Counted from the first letter of the stretch, positions 1 to 12,786 are shown. The stretch is 64,000 nucleotides of DNA from Agapanthus africanus (GCA_030015575.1 JASDDO010000006.1:382314137-382378136); one strand, 5' to 3'. Made by a program: numbers and translations. Notes: a model not told the origin generated them from the sequence alone.

Positions 1-1250
1 AGAACGCTGAGCACTCTTTATGGCGCTCACGTGCGAAGCATGTGAGACACTAGGCGCTGCCTGGTGAGTGTCAAGCACTTTTTATTCTGTGGCGCCCACG
101 TGAGGGACACATGAGGCACTGGGCGCTTCCCGGTGAGTGTCAAGCACTTTTTATTCTGTGGCGCCCACGTAAGGGATACATGAGGCGTTGGGCGCTAGGC
201 GCTGCTCATAGAGTGCTAAGCACTCCTTTATTTTGTAGCATCCACGTGAGAAGCACGTGGGACGCAGGGCGCTGAGCGCCAGTCACTGAGTGCTAAGCAC
301 TCCTTTATTTTGTAGCGCCCACGTGAGAGACACGTGGAGCGCTGGGCGCTGAGCGCCGGTCACTGAGTGCTAACCACTCCTTTATTTTATTTACCTAATT
401 TTCCAAGAAGAGAGTTCTTCTTCTTCGAGAATTTAATTCTATGTTCTTTCTGAAGCTTATCGGGGGGGGGGGTTCCTCTTCTTTAGACTTGAAGTCTTGG
501 GTCCTTTATATAGTAGAGGTAGTTTGTTTATTAGTTGAAAAAATCTCTCATTAAAAGATCCTAATTGATTTTGGGGATTTACCCACCGTTGGATCGTTGA
601 TCCAAGGACTTTTGTTTTACAGAAAGTGTTTTCTTGTTTTTAATAAGATTAAGGAAATATTTACCCATTCAGAATTTATTCTGTAGATCGGTGATTCTTT
701 AATCACCATTAGATTTTTAATCCAACGGTATTCTGTTTTACAGAGGGCAACCTTTCTTGTTTAGAAAGATTTGAGGAATATTTCTTCTAAACAGAATTTA
801 ATTCTGCATCCTGATGATTTATCGTCTCTGTTGGATCTTTGATCCAACGGCTCTGCTTAACAGAGAGTAGAATTTAATTCTACAAGGCGCCGGCGCTCAC
901 GTGCTGTGCACATGGGCGCTGCTTAAGATTTTTATATACTTTGCACATGAGCGTTGCTCATATAAGAGTTTTTAACTCTGGCGCTGGCTCTCTCGTGGAA
1001 GGCACGTGAGGCGTTGCTTAAGATTTTTGTATGCTTTGCACACGGGCGTTGCTCATATATGAGTTTTTAACTCTGGCGCTGGCGCCCTCATGGAAGGAAC
1101 GTGAGGAGCTGCTTAAGATTTGTGTGTGCTTCATACGGGCGCTGCTCATATAAGAGTTTTTAACTCTGGCGCTGGCGCCCTCGTAGAAGGCACGTGAAGC
1201 GCTGCCTCTTGAGTTTTGAATAGAGCTTTGCTATTTTATTAGGGGAAATA
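1..1250 (-). mobile_element. G2: partial 3' LTR of a Tat-like Gypsy element
   Basis: Minus-strand LTR. Its U3 start lies at 1250, where the complement reads TATTTCCCC, a mutated form of the TGTTTCCCC start of the other LTRs of this family. It is preceded on the minus strand by the purine-rich GGTGGGGGCATT seen before the G1 and G3 LTRs. A TATATAA box lies at 506-512. The LTR has G-box (CACGTG) blocks: about five degenerate units of 70-75 bp at 1-370 and three of about 120 bp at 890-1200. The rest of the LTR lies outside the window. Confidence 0.75.
506..512 (-). promoter_or_regulatory. TATA box of the G2 LTR
   Basis: TATATAA on the minus strand, followed by AAGGACCC and then AAGACTTCAAGTCT. 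The same context (TATATAA, AAGGCCCC, AAGACTTTAAGTCTT) is found in the G3 LTR at 13652. Inferred start region of the genomic RNA. Confidence 0.6.
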
Positions 1251-1936
1251 AATGCCCCCACCGTTGCGCTCACGTGGCTTACACGTGAGCGCAGCGGTCG
1301 CACCTTCTCCACCGTTTAATCTTATTGGAAGTTGAACCGTCTTCCTGTGCCTATAAGTAGGGCTATTGGCCCTTGAGATGACCACTGTTCATCTTCCCTA
1401 ACCTTCTTCTTTCTCTGAGAATTTAATTCTCTTTTCAGAGCTCAGATCTCTGTTCAAAGAAACTCTCTTTAGAGTCAAAACTCTGTCAAAGTTTTGGTAA
1501 AAACCATGACCCATGTCCTATTGTTTAAGGAATCTCTTCATGTTTTAGGGTTTTAATCCATTAACAGAGCTTTGCTATTCTTTTGTAGTGATTAGATCAT
1601 AGATCTAAAAAAAATATTTTAGGGTTTCTTAACTCGTTAATCAGAGATTTGCTCTTCTTTTATAAAGATCTCTTAGAGTTCTAAGATTTTTCTTGCAGAT
1701 CTTGAAGATCTTAGGATTTAATTTTGCCTTTTGAAGCTTCTGGGATGTTATCCCATTGTTCTACAGATCTTGGCTCTGAAAATTTTTGGGGAATTTTATT
1801 CCCTTCTTAATTTTCTTGACAGATTTGAAATTTGTTTGTAGAGCACAGTTCTCGAGAGAGTTTAACTCCCCAGTCCAATGATATTTTCTCATTAAATGAG
1901 AATTCTTTTGGATTTTATTCTTAATGAGTGACTGCC
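1251..1936 (-). other. G2 3' untranslated region next to the LTR
   Basis: About 690 bp with no supported gene. On the minus strand it ends in a GGTGGGGGCATT polypurine-like stretch at about 1250-1263. It is full of short perfect inverted repeats, for example GAGAATTTAATTCTC near 1417, GGGATGTTATCCC near 1743 and AGAGTCAAAACTCT near 1480. It corresponds to the 46780-47685 region of G1. A1 has inserted at its right edge. Confidence 0.65.
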
Positions 1937-3635
1937 TGTTGGGAATCCTCCCGCGCACGCAAATGCGTATGTTATGGAAATGTGTAAGTTTTTATAGAAA
2001 ACGGAATGCGTGCACGAGATCGTTCTCGTTTTACTATTTATAACCGCAAGTGCACGGCGCGTTGTAGTGAGCCGGCAAGTACGGGTCGATCCGCAGGGAA
2101 TTGAGTATTAGGTATCGTTGTTTAAGGTTAACAAATTAATGAATTGGTTGGTTGTCACAAATAATTAGAAAAGAATGAATACAAGAAAAGCAAGAAAACC
2201 AGTATAAGGAAAGAATGGTTGTGGCTTGGTTCGGAAGCTTGAATCGCGAAATTTACCTCTACGCTCCCTTGGTTATGAGTTGTCCGGCTTTACCTTGATT
2301 CCGGCATGAAGCACGACTTGTCAACGCGGTTGCGGAGCACAAACCGTCAAGGTCCGACATTCGCCGCAAAGCACGAAACAAGTCCGTTTTGGTCACTTAC
2401 CGTTTGTATGTCCGCGCTTGGGGTATCAACACTAAACACGAGGTTTTGCAAGCATACCGCAACAATGAAAACACAAAGAGGTTAGTGAGAGCAAAAGATA
2501 TTGGTGTTGAGTTTGCTAAGGGTTTGTGAAGGTATATAGTATATGAAACAAAGAGTTTGTCAAGCTCTTTATCACAACATTCCATATCCTAGCTTAGCAA
2601 CCTTAACACCAAATGGATTTTAAGCACATTAAACATAATCAAGAGGTGGAGAAGACAAAGCCTTTCATCTCACTTCCTCACGCACACCACAACCAAAATA
2701 AAGATTAGTTAAGCATGGTAATAAAAAGAAAGCAAGAAAAGAGAGCAAGTAAATAAAAGAAACAATAATGTATTTATCACTTGAGAACAATATACAAGAT
2801 TTGGTAACTTGTTCAACCTCCTTAATGAAGCTCTCCAAAGAGAGCTTCAAGAAGGAAGAAGAAAAAGAAACCAAGAAGAAGCACACTCACCCTCAAGCTA
2901 AACAAAAACAAAGCAAAACAAAATTATGAAATGGTATATATATGGGTAGCCTCCTTCCTTTGCCCACTGATATGTATTTATAGGCTCAAAAGAGAAATAA
3001 ATAAACATTAAAAATAATCCTAAGTGGCAGAAGGGAAGGCACAGGAGAAAGATGGGGCCCACATGAGGAAGTGGGGCCGGCGTCGCCGGTTTTTAGGGGA
3101 TGGTCACCGGGTCAAATCCGAGGAGAGGGGCTCGTATTGGGTGTGTGGGTTTGTGTGCACTCCAATAAGCCTCTGATGCTGTTTGCTTGGTCTTATTTCA
3201 CCTGGTTTGTATGCAGAGAATTGGAGGAAAATGAGATGCTTCAGATCACATCATATCTTTATGCATTCAATGCCCATTAATGCACATCACACCAACACAT
3301 GCCCACTTGCTTAAGCCATCATGCCATGGCTGCCCCCACATGGTCCTAGCCCAAGAGTTTGGTGTGTACACTTGCTTTGTGTTGGACCATTTATACAAAA
3401 TGTGTGTACACATCAATTTATTGCAAACGAACTCTTGGGATATCGGTTGGTTTTCAGTTCCGATTGCAGTGTCGGCTCACAGATGATATATCCGTGATTT
3501 TGAATGTGTTTCCGGTATTTTATCACGAATACCTGTAAACTGTAATTACTGAGCAGACACTGATTAATAGCACCGATATATGACAAAAGAGATAACGAAT
3601 GAGCGATATTAAAATGCAGTTTTCAGTGATGATCA
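1937..3635 (-). repeat. A1 3' LTR
   Basis: Begins TGTTGGGAATC and ends ATGATCA on the plus strand, which gives TG...CA termini. The right boundary is inferred from the polypurine tract next to it. No ORF inside is credible. Confidence 0.65.
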
Positions 3636-3650
3636 AATACCCCCAAACTT
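3636..3650 (-). other. A1 polypurine tract
   Basis: Minus strand reads AAGTTTGGGGGTA directly before the LTR start TGATCATC. Just upstream on that strand is the near-palindrome TTGCTCGGGACGAGCAA (about 3656-3672). This GAGCAA...AAGTTTGGGGGT context is common in plant Athila-type elements. It primes plus-strand DNA synthesis. Confidence 0.65.
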
Positions 3651-5046
3651 ATCTATTGCTCGTCCCGAGCAATACAAAAAATCTTATCCTCACTTTCGTA
3701 GGGAACGCGATTGCACTGAGCACGTGCAACAAGCCGTTAAACCTCTAGGTGTCCCTAGTAGGAGGAGTGTTGTCTCCTGAGGGTTTTCAGCGGATTACAC
3801 CCACAAAATCTAGTCAAGTTAGTTTCATAAGCTAAGGTCGATTCTAGTCCTACAGTTTAGTATCTAAGTCAGAAATTCTATCATCCTCAGTAAGAAATAT
3901 TCAACCCTTATGTTTCACACCTCCTATCTATTTATCCCTAGATCCTATACGTATTTACAGTTTAGAAAGATGCCGGTAACTCCTAAGTTTTCCTTTTAAA
4001 AGTGCGGTCTCAAGTCAGGAATTTTTATCAACTTTACTGAAACATAAGTCTTATTCTTCGTTTTTATCTTTCCTCCAAATATCGATTGTATACCCCTACG
4101 TGTGTGTAAATTTGCACCCCTATGCTTAAGAATTCAATTCAAGCTATAGTACCCTTTCCTTAATACCTAATACTACTTCTTTTCATTAATAGATGGACGG
4201 TGTTTTTCATACACCTTTCATGCGACCATTAATGCTTCTTGAGGCACCAACAGCCGATTACTGAATGTATGAGCATTAAAGCGCAAATAGCAGTCTCCAG
4301 GTCTTGACTTTATTATTATTTTTTTCTTTTATTTTTATTTTTCTTTTCAAGACCGGATATATTTTTCAATGATGCTCTTTTTTGGTGTTTAGCTTTAAAT
4401 ACCGATTTTTCTTTCATACTAGGCTTTCAGACAAGAGTATTTCTAGGTATCCTCTACTATCCCAAGTTTCAAGGTGCGTGTATGTGCAATTTGTAGGGTA
4501 TATACTTTCTAAATTTGGCCTTAAGAACAGAAACTATTTTTCAGACTTATTTTTCAGTAAAGCCTCAATACTCTCCCTTCATCTTGACTTAACTAAAGAA
4601 CTGAACTCAAGATTACCTATTTCTCAATAAAAAACTGTAAGGACATATACTTACCAAGTTTAAACAGAATGAGGGTTATTTTTAGGGTTATCAATTCCTA
4701 AGCCTAGGATTTAGTTATTTCTAACGTATCAACTAAACTTTCGGAATAAAATCTAAGTTACCTTATTAGCTAATTTGAACAGTTTTTATATTTTTGTAAA
4801 AATTTTCAATTCTTATGGGTTTTTTTTAATATATATGCAATGCAGAATGTACACATGATGCAGTTCTCACCCCCAAACCTGAGTTTTATGATGTCCTCAT
4901 CGTTGCCCCCGCGTCCGGTAGCTAGACTTAGACACCGGGGTGAGAATTTTATTAAGAAAAAGAAAAAACCTAAGATTAATTACAACATGTACAAGTTAAA
5001 AGACTGGGTTCGTGCAGAAATTAATACCAGCCACAAAAAGATTTTA
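3651..5046 (-). other. A1 noncoding interior between ORF and polypurine tract
   Basis: About 1.4 kb, AT-rich, where pol would lie in an autonomous element. I see no reverse transcriptase, integrase or protease motif in any frame. The ORFs of 60-80 codons here are not supported. Confidence 0.6.
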
Positions 5047-6429
5047 TCAATATAATATAGGGGCTGGTAAAAGAAAGTGTATAAAAAGAAGAAAAAGAAA
5101 AAAGAATATGTATAAGTTAGTTGTTAGTGAAGGGCATGGGCGTGAAAAAATAGGGGTCAGAAGACGCTGAAGGTGAAGATAAAATTTTGAGGAAGTCAAT
5201 GGGTTGTTTTCTGAATGAATTGAATGTTCAATAAGCATATGTGGGGTTCCGCAGTCAAGTTCGTGTAAAAACTGAAGTTCTTCCGCAAAAAGTTCAGAGA
5301 AGGAAAGGTTCAAAGGATGATCCCAAAATGATCCTGACTCCAACACACCTAAAATATCAAGTTCATCAGCAAAGATTTCCTCAAAACTCAGTATAAAAGA
5401 ATATTTATCAGAACTGTCTTCCTCCCGATTATTTTTCACCATCTTACTGACATTATTCACACTCTCTCCCAAATCAATTTTTCCCTTATCACATTCATAA
5501 CTGGGTAGGTTCATATCATCTAAAAAAGTAGGTTCCCACCCTAATGTTTCTTTTGAAACAATATCAACAGATGATACAAAAATTGTGGGTTCCCAATCAT
5601 TGATCTTTTCTAATCTATCCCAACCATACCCGACAAATTCACAAGGTTCCTCCTCTAAAATTGGAAAGCAGAAATCAGTCGGCTCAAGAATTTCCTCATC
5701 AAGTATTATTTCAGTTAAATCAATCTCTAAAGTGACAAGAGATTCAGTGGATACTTGAAGGCTCGTGGTGGACTGACTTAGAGGGTTTTCTTGTGTGTCC
5801 TGGTAGCACTCAGTCAATTCAATCGTATCATCATCTAAGAAATCATCAAAGTTTAATTGATCATTTACCTCACTTGGGTAACTCCCTAGATGACAAACAT
5901 TAACATTATCGGGTTCTGATTGACTGTGCTCACTCCCTAGGATCCTCTCTGCTAAATGTTTCACTTGTTCCTCTATGTTAGCCAAAGATTGGGTCTGAGC
6001 AAGAAATAATTGCTCAGACTGCTGTATGAATAGGGCTAACGTAGAAGCTGTTTGATTCTCGACCGCAGTCATTATTTCAATACCTTTTTCTAGAGCGGTC
6101 AACCTAGCATCCATCTCACTATCATACCCTACAGATGGTTCAATGGTTTCGGGTTGGAGGGGTTGTGATGGTGGTGATGCTATAGCAGTCATTCTGTCGA
6201 CCTCTTTCTCTAAATTTGAAATCAATTGGTCAATATTTGAAGTGGGACTGGGTTCAGGAGTGTTAGGTGGGTGACCGTTAAGAATTTGGAACGGTTGGTC
6301 ACCCCCTAGGAAAGGACAATCATCATGAATGTGGGAAGCATTTTGGCAATTTGAACAAATAATTTGGGATTGAGTATAAACAAAAGAATATGAATCGTGA
6401 AAAATTGAATTGAATTGTGTGTCACCCAT
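5047..6429 (-). CDS. Gag-like protein with CCHC zinc knuckle (non-autonomous element)
   Basis: Uninterrupted reading frame of 460 codons from an ATG at 6429 (MGDTQF). An upstream TTG in frame is less likely as start. Near the N-terminus is CSNCQNASHIHDDC, a CX2CX4HX4C zinc knuckle of the retroviral nucleocapsid type. After it come a proline/serine-rich linker, a helical stretch (about residues 105-165, LANIEEQVKHLAERI) resembling the post-knuckle part of Athila Gag, and a very acidic region. The acidic part contains internal repeats: LSFEEIFADEL and LSFSELFAEEL, and two WEPT blocks. The last ~20 residues are strongly hydrophobic. The capsid part normally found before the knuckle is missing, so this is the C-terminal part of a Gag kept as a separate protein. 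An RNA-binding role is inferred from the knuckle. The open frame in an element lacking pol is notable. Confidence 0.7.
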   Translation of the reverse strand: MGDTQFNSIFHDSYSFVYTQSQIICSNCQNASHIHDDCPFLGGDQPFQILNGHPPNTPEPSPTSNIDQLISNLEKEVDRMTAIASPPSQPLQPETIEPSVGYDSEMDARLTALEKGIEIMTAVENQTASTLALFIQQSEQLFLAQTQSLANIEEQVKHLAERILGSEHSQSEPDNVNVCHLGSYPSEVNDQLNFDDFLDDDTIELTECYQDTQENPLSQSTTSLQVSTESLVTLEIDLTEIILDEEILEPTDFCFPILEEEPCEFVGYGWDRLEKINDWEPTIFVSSVDIVSKETLGWEPTFLDDMNLPSYECDKGKIDLGESVNNVSKMVKNNREEDSSDKYSFILSFEEIFADELDILGVLESGSFWDHPLNLSFSELFAEELQFLHELDCGTPHMLIEHSIHSENNPLTSSKFYLHLQRLLTPIFSRPCPSLTTNLYIFFFLFLLFIHFLLPAPILY

Positions 6430-7665
6430 TTTAACAAGAACGCACAAATATCACAAAAGAATATCACACCCCTAGCAGTCTACGGTTTTCTAAGTCAACT
6501 AGACCAGCTCAAGAACCTGATTGACGAAGTAAAACTATGTCGAGAAATAGGCTCAAGATATACAGATCATGAAGCCAGGTAAGTGCAAGAGAGAAGGGGA
6601 GGTTTTACAACGCTTTCGCGAAGTTCCTTAATTAAATAACCCTTTCTCTTGAACACTTGCCTAGACACCCCGTGAACAATATACCGTTAAGCAAAGTTCT
6701 AAACACAGTTAACTTTTCCTAATGAGCCCGAAGTCCTTAAAGTCGAAGTCTAATTGATTTTAATTTACTGAGGGTATGCAAGAATGCAGTTTTGTGATTT
6801 GTGGGCTACGGAGAAAAGGTGATGAAATCCTTTACCGTATCTTGTTTGGTCATTTTGCCCTTAAAATCCGTATTTAATATGCAATGCGCAATCAAATAAA
6901 AGAATTCAAGAAGTCATGAAATTTAAATAATTCTTTTTCGGTTAAGTATTATGCGCTGCAACAAATACGGTTAGTTCTCTTGTTCTATTGACGGCAAAAT
7001 TTTGCAAAGAATCCTGCAAAAGATAGAAAATTGGATTGCGTCGGATTCGAGAGGAGGTGTTAGGAAATACGTACCAAATGGATTTGGTTTAAGAAAACCC
7101 TTTGAAAGTGATCCGAGTCGTTGAATGTTCGCATGCGCGGGTCAAACTACCCGGATCTTTGGCACTAATCTTCCCCAACGTCTTGAAATTGCAATTGAGC
7201 CTCACTCCGCATGATCGCTGGTCGTAATTCCGCAAAAAAACCTAAAATGTCTGAAAATACGATATTTAGTGTCAAAAGCGATACGTGTGCCCCAATTCCT
7301 GCACACTTAAAATTAGAAAAATCAAACAAGACCAAAAGACTACCAACACAGAACTAGAGACCACTGAAAAAGAAAAAACCAAAACCCTCAAAGAGGGGCC
7401 GATCTCGCCGGATACAGGGGTATGGTCGCTGGCCAAAATCCGATAAGAGGGGGTGCAATTTGTAGTGGGATCTCTAGCTTATATTAGTGTTCTAATGGTC
7501 TTACTGGATTTTTTAATTTCAGCACAGAGTGATAGCAGGTATAAACAACAGAGAACAATTTGAAACAAGTCAGAAAAAATCGTATTTTGTTAGTTTTTGA
7601 CAAAAATGAGTTAGAAGTTAGTTCTGTTAGTAAAACCAGAAATAACAATACTTAATAACTACAAC
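6430..7665 (-). other. A1 leader between primer site and ORF
   Basis: About 1.2 kb without a supported ORF. A stretch at 7390-7460 resembles the LTR sequence at 3075-3145 (GCCGG, GGGGTATGGTC, AAATCCGA and GAGGGG in the same order), suggesting an old internal duplication. Confidence 0.5.
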
Positions 7666-7683
7666 TCCCCGGCAACGGCGCCA
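7666..7683 (-). other. A1 primer-binding site (tRNA-Asp type)
   Basis: Minus strand TGGCGCCGTTGCCGGGGA, the known Athila-type site complementary to the 3' end of tRNA-Asp. It lies six bases inside the 5' LTR (ending CCCAACA on the minus strand at 7690), as expected for minus-strand DNA priming. Confidence 0.9.
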
Positions 7684-7689
7684 AAAACT

Positions 7690-8290
7690 TGTTGGGAATC
7701 CTCCCGCGCGCGCAAACGCGTATGTTATGGAAATGTGTACGTTTTTATGGAAAACGGAATGTGTGCACGAGATCGTTCTCGTTTGACTATTTATAACCGC
7801 AAGTGCACGGCGCGTTGTAGCGAGCCGGCAAGCACGGGTCGATCCGCAGGGAATTGAGTATTAGGTATCGTTGTTTAAGGTTAACAAATTAATGAATTGG
7901 TTGGTTGTCACAAATAATTAGAAAAGAATGAATACAAGAAAAGCAAGAAAAACAGTATAAGGAAAGAATGGTTGTGGCTTGGTTCGGAAGCTTGAATCGT
8001 GACGTTTACCTCTACGCTCCCTTGGTTATGAGTTGTCCGGCTTTAGCTTGATTCCGGCATGAAGCACGACTTGTCAACGCGGTTGCGGAGCACAAACCAT
8101 CAAGGTCCGACATTCGCCGCAAAGCACGAAACGAGTCCGTTTTGGTTACTTACCGTTTCTATGTCCGCGCTTGGGGTATCAACATTAAACACGAGGTTTT
8201 GCAAGCATACCGCAACAATGAAAACACAAAGAGGTTAGTGAGAGCAAAAGATATTGGTGTTGAGTTTGCTAAGGGTTTGTGAAGGTATAT
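7690..8290 (-). repeat. A1 5' LTR, truncated
   Basis: About 600 bp matching 1937-2537, then cut exactly where the T1 LTR begins (TGTCACGACCCG at 8291). The remaining ~1.1 kb of this LTR is not found to the right of T1, so the insertion was followed by deletion or recombination. Confidence 0.85.
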
Positions 8291-11200
8291 TGTCACGACC
8301 CGAAAGTACGGAACATGACCGGCACTTAAACTACGAACGTCTCGAGGCGTACGTAATCTAAGTAAACCGAAAACCCAGAAATCCAAACCAAGAAAAGATG
8401 TAGAGTGCAGGAAAAACCAACTTAAAGCAAGTAGTTTCATTAGCATAAGCCGAATTATGCGGTTTTTTAAAAACATCAAAAATTTCCTGAAAATTTCGGC
8501 AGAGTCTCCTTTGTAAATACTGGCCCCCAAACGGGATACAACATGAATAGTATACGAAATCAATAAAAAGGCATCCCCAAGCGGGAGCTAGCTCTTCGTC
8601 AATCGACGGCCATAACCACACAAGCAATATAATATACAACGCCAACGGCGAGGATCAAAACTCAAAAGGAAACTCAAAACCACAAGAAAACCACAGAAAT
8701 ATTACGCGCGACTCTAAGGTCGAAAGAATAACATCACTGGTCTCTATCTCAAAAATAAACACATGTTTGGTTGATGGAACTTCTAGATATAACTGAATAA
8801 TAATATACAATGTATACTGATGGGTATGAAACAATAAACCCACCTACAAGCAAATCACCCGAAAGAAGCAGTGCCAGCAAAGCCGTAATGAACCTGTACG
8901 GCAAAATCTGCAAGAAACTGGGCACAACGGGGGTGAGTTGCCAACTCGTGAATAGAATACATCTACGAACAGGAATCGCATGTATGACGCAATCCTAGGT
9001 CATACGATCAATATATATCCTCAAATATGAATATAACATGCAGCCTATAACAAAGGCTAGGGTAAATATCTAACCCGAGTGTAATCTCATGTGCCCGTGT
9101 CAGTGCCTCAGGTAGCAATATATCATATGAATGAGGTATGAATGCATGAAAACAGAATACATGTAAATGAAGAAACTGTTCTCATAATTTAGTGAGATTT
9201 CTTTTGTATTTTTAAAATGAGGTATCATAATGAAATCAGCATAAAACAGTGCCTAGCATCGGCACAAAACGTAATCCCAATATCTCGATATCTCTGTATC
9301 ACAGTCTCTGTACCTCAATATCTCAAAATCTCAATGTCTCAATCACAATATCTAGGGCGCCGTCAGTCCAGACCGGCCCCTACCATCCATCTCAAGACCA
9401 TGATGGTATCCTCCGGATATCCGACGAGTCGGGTAATATCACCGGTCGGTAGTGCTCTCCTGCCAGGCTCAACGTCAACAACACGATCCTCTTGCCCCGG
9501 GGTACCGCACCGGGCCTAACATGTACCCGAAACGGTTCCTCCACTCCTCGAATCGGGTCTCGAAATCCATCAGCAAACTCATGGTGGACGACTCATACAT
9601 CATGGGAAAACCGCACTTTTTATTTAAAAGAGAGGGAAGAAGCTTATACAAGTTTTGCGGTTTTCCCCCAAATCCAGAAAATCTCATAGAAATCTAAATC
9701 CAAATCATCAATAGCATATAAACCCATAAATATAGGCATAAGAATCCATGAATACGGCATAACAATGAATAACAGTATGCATGAAGTGACAAGTAATAAC
9801 TACAATAACTAAGCTGGCATATAAGGTAAGTACACTAATATTATGTCAAACTACTAGCTATCAAGCTAAGTTAAGCAATAATATTTTCTAAGGTGTACGT
9901 GACATGGCAATTACCGATGAAGATGTGTGTGAGCCGGCAAGTAAGTGTACGTGGTACATACGCATCATCGGTAATGGTGCTGGTGTCCTAACAGCATAAT
10001 GTCAACAATGCAATATGAAATAACAATGTAAGTATGCGATGCGGAGCGACCAACCAAAATGAGCGGGAGCTAAATATTAACAATGGTGCCATTTGAAATA
10101 ACACGAATCGTGGGGTTTTGAAAATAGGGCTACGGTAGTTTTAAGAAAGGATACGTCTTTTGAAATATCCGTAGATCCCTTGACCTGTCTTTTAAAATAC
10201 CCACGATCCGCTAGTTTTGAAATAGGTAGGAGTCTAATCTAATCTAACAACTACACTAAACTATACGGCTGAACTAACAAGCTGAACTACAGGTAAGGAA
10301 ACCGCCTATCATCTGAGTCGATACATATACATACCTGTATATGTATAGTCGGTGATCCCGCCTCAATAATATCATATCCGATACCATATCTATAATCAGA
10401 CATCCCAATTCAAGAGTGCGGATCAATCATCAATATATAGCTCGTACGTAAATCCGTCGTACGGCATCCCAAAACTGGGTACGGATCAATATCACATTCA
10501 TCATACTATTCATCTGGTATCCTCTTTATCAAATATCATGATCGGGCTACTGATCTACGTCTAGTACAATACTGATACCACCTAAGTATGCATGCACGTG
10601 TGTGAAACACTACGTCAAGGACCCGCTACAACGTCATGTCGTATCTCAAATACGAACCCTGCTATATCACCGATCTCACGGCCTCAAATCAAATCTCATC
10701 GACTCATCATAAATCCCAAGTACTATCCTCATAATCCATGCATGCGTATATGAATGTACATATGCATAGTCCCATACCCACGCATATATACATATATACA
10801 CATCCTAATCTGCGCACAAGAAAGTAAAGTGTGCAAGTCTGTGTGTGCGTATGTGGGTATAACAACTACTCTAGGGTTTCGCAACTAACCCAAAGGTACT
10901 CCATGAACACATAAACATAACATGAATAAACATTCTCGTATCATAAAACACCTATATAAACATATATATATGAGCTACACTACGGACTGCAGGGGTGCTA
11001 TACGCCATCCACCCGACTTCTCCCCATAGATATAAATCTACTCACCTGGTCCTCGCTAGCCGGTGCCGACGTCGCCACGCGCTTGCTTGTCGTCTCGAAG
11101 TCCACATGGGGTACCTACATATCATAACGCACCGTGTCGTATTAAAATCCGACTCATGACCCAAAAACGACACGTGAATCCCACATAGGTCAAAACTTAT

Positions 11201-12786
11201 GGTTGCTTTCACAAATCAACCCAAAAACTCTCGACGTCGGCGTACAACGCCAAACCATCGAGAAAAACTCAAACGTATCAATCGTGGTTTCACAACACCT
11301 TAATTATATATATAAAATAGGGTTAAAATCACCAAAACTTCAAATTCGCTTTAAAGCTATTTTTCTGAAAACCTAATAAGCAAAATTAACCGCTTTAATA
11401 CAACCTCTTGATGTTTAAACGAATCTAGCGGCCACAATATTCACTAAATATCATAACAAAGTCATATAAACCATTCCTATAATTTATTCTCATCAATTTC
11501 CATAATTTCCAAAATTCTAGTTTACAATATACCCAAATTTAACAATTTTATAGCAAAAATGCACAAACAACAATTTAGCTTGAATTTTCATGAACTAAAG
11601 TATTAAACTATATTTTATAATGTTAATGAAGTCATGAAAAACCTAATCACATTTTTAAACCCAATATTTAAACATTTTTTTAAAACCTAGTTAGCAATTT
11701 AGCAAAATTATCACCATTTTAATTTAACAAATTAGCAAGTAGCAACCAACTTAGATTTTGTATACAATTACATGCTAATCTCCTCATTACAACCATAAAC
11801 TAATGATAAAAACCCGAATTAAATTCAAACCCTAGTCTTGAATTTCCTAAAGTTGCAATAAAACCCAATTAAACATCAAATTTGTTAACATAGAAGCAAT
11901 TAAACAACAATATATGAATAAGGTTAGAATTATACCCAAATAAATTTGAAGATCCCACAAGCACACTTAGCCTCCCAAATTGAAATCTAAATCCCTAGAT
12001 CCATGCTATGGTAGCCAAGGGAAAATGGGTAGGAGGTGGATTTTGATTTGGATTTTTGCTTGATTTTTGACAATTTTTTTTTTTGAGGATTTTTGGAGAA
12101 GAGAAGAAATGAGGGAAAGAGAGGGGAGGGGCTGAACAATTCAGCAGTGGGCTCGGCTAGAGAGGAGGGGGAAGAGGTGAGAGAGTGAGGGTGTTGGTTT
12201 CAAAGTCAAAAATAAAGTCAAAAGCCCATTCTTATGAACGTATATTATTCTTTTCTTTTCTTTTCTAGTGAAGAAAGTGTAGGTACTTGGGGATTGGGGA
12301 AGTCCAAATTTCGGCCAGCAAGAGGGGAAAAGGGGAGGTGGTGTGTGTGTGTGAAGCAATGAACACCAAACACCAATTCAATATGCACCAAATCCCTTTT
12401 ATTTTCACAAAATAAGCATTTTTCTTCAATATTTTCTAAACCGTTTTGGCAAACCATTTCATTTCAAAAACCACATGATAAAATTATGTTTAATGTGTTA
12501 TGATGCACAAAATTTGTTTCAACTCATTCCAATTTGTAATTTTCCCTAATTAAATATATTAGTGACGGCTTAAAATAATATTAAAATAATTAATTTCGGA
12601 AAATTTTTCAGAAAATTTGAAATTTCACCAGTGGCTCAACAAACACCAAATACTAGCAATTTCATAGCTAGAATATGTATATTTAATTTTATAATAAAGA
12701 TATTTGTATTTTGACTTTTTACCGAAAACCCCCTTATTTTACCGATTTTTTCGAAATTTCACCGAAACGATTTTCAAAACGTTACA
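8291..12786 (-). mobile_element. T1: long LTR of a Tekay/Del-like Gypsy element
   Basis: On the minus strand it starts TGTAACGTTTTG and ends CGGGTCGTGACA, the termini typical of the long LTRs of Tekay/Del chromoviruses. It is about 4.5 kb and is related along its length to T2 (22485-26396): the first ~100 bp, the block with CCTCCGGATATCCG and CCCCGGGGTACCGCACCGGG at 9410-9520, and the ATTACCGATGA hairpin at 9910-9975. No convincing coding region. The small ORFs here (for example 9217-9697) are not gene-like. Flanking 5-mers (TATAT/ATCCA) do not match. Confidence 0.75.
9910..9975. repeat. Inverted repeat conserved between the T1 and T2 LTRs
   Basis: ATTACCGATGA at 9910-9920 is the exact complement of TCATCGGTAAT at 9965-9975. 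The loop contains GAGCCGGCAA. The T2 copy at 23999-24065 has the same layout with one internal mismatch. Confidence 0.6.

Larger units (their letters stand above)
1937..8290 (-). mobile_element. A1: Athila-like non-autonomous LTR element carrying only a gag-like ORF
   Basis: Two copies of a sequence starting TGTTGGGAATCCTC lie at 1937 and 7690. They agree over about 600 bp with roughly 3 percent differences by eye, until the right copy is cut at 8290. On the minus strand the order is: 5' LTR (right, truncated), primer site complementary to tRNA-Asp, leader, one 460-codon ORF, noncoding stretch, polypurine tract, 3' LTR (left). No protease, reverse transcriptase or integrase is present in the ~4 kb interior, so it must rely on enzymes from a related element. 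The PBS and polypurine context are typical of Athila-related Gypsy elements. The right flank is lost to T1, so target duplications cannot be tested. Confidence 0.8.

Noticed and set aside
5047-5110. Hydrophobic C-terminus of the A1 ORF considered as an envelope protein
   Set aside because: Single weak hydrophobic end, no signal peptide or fusion features; the rest is Gag-like.
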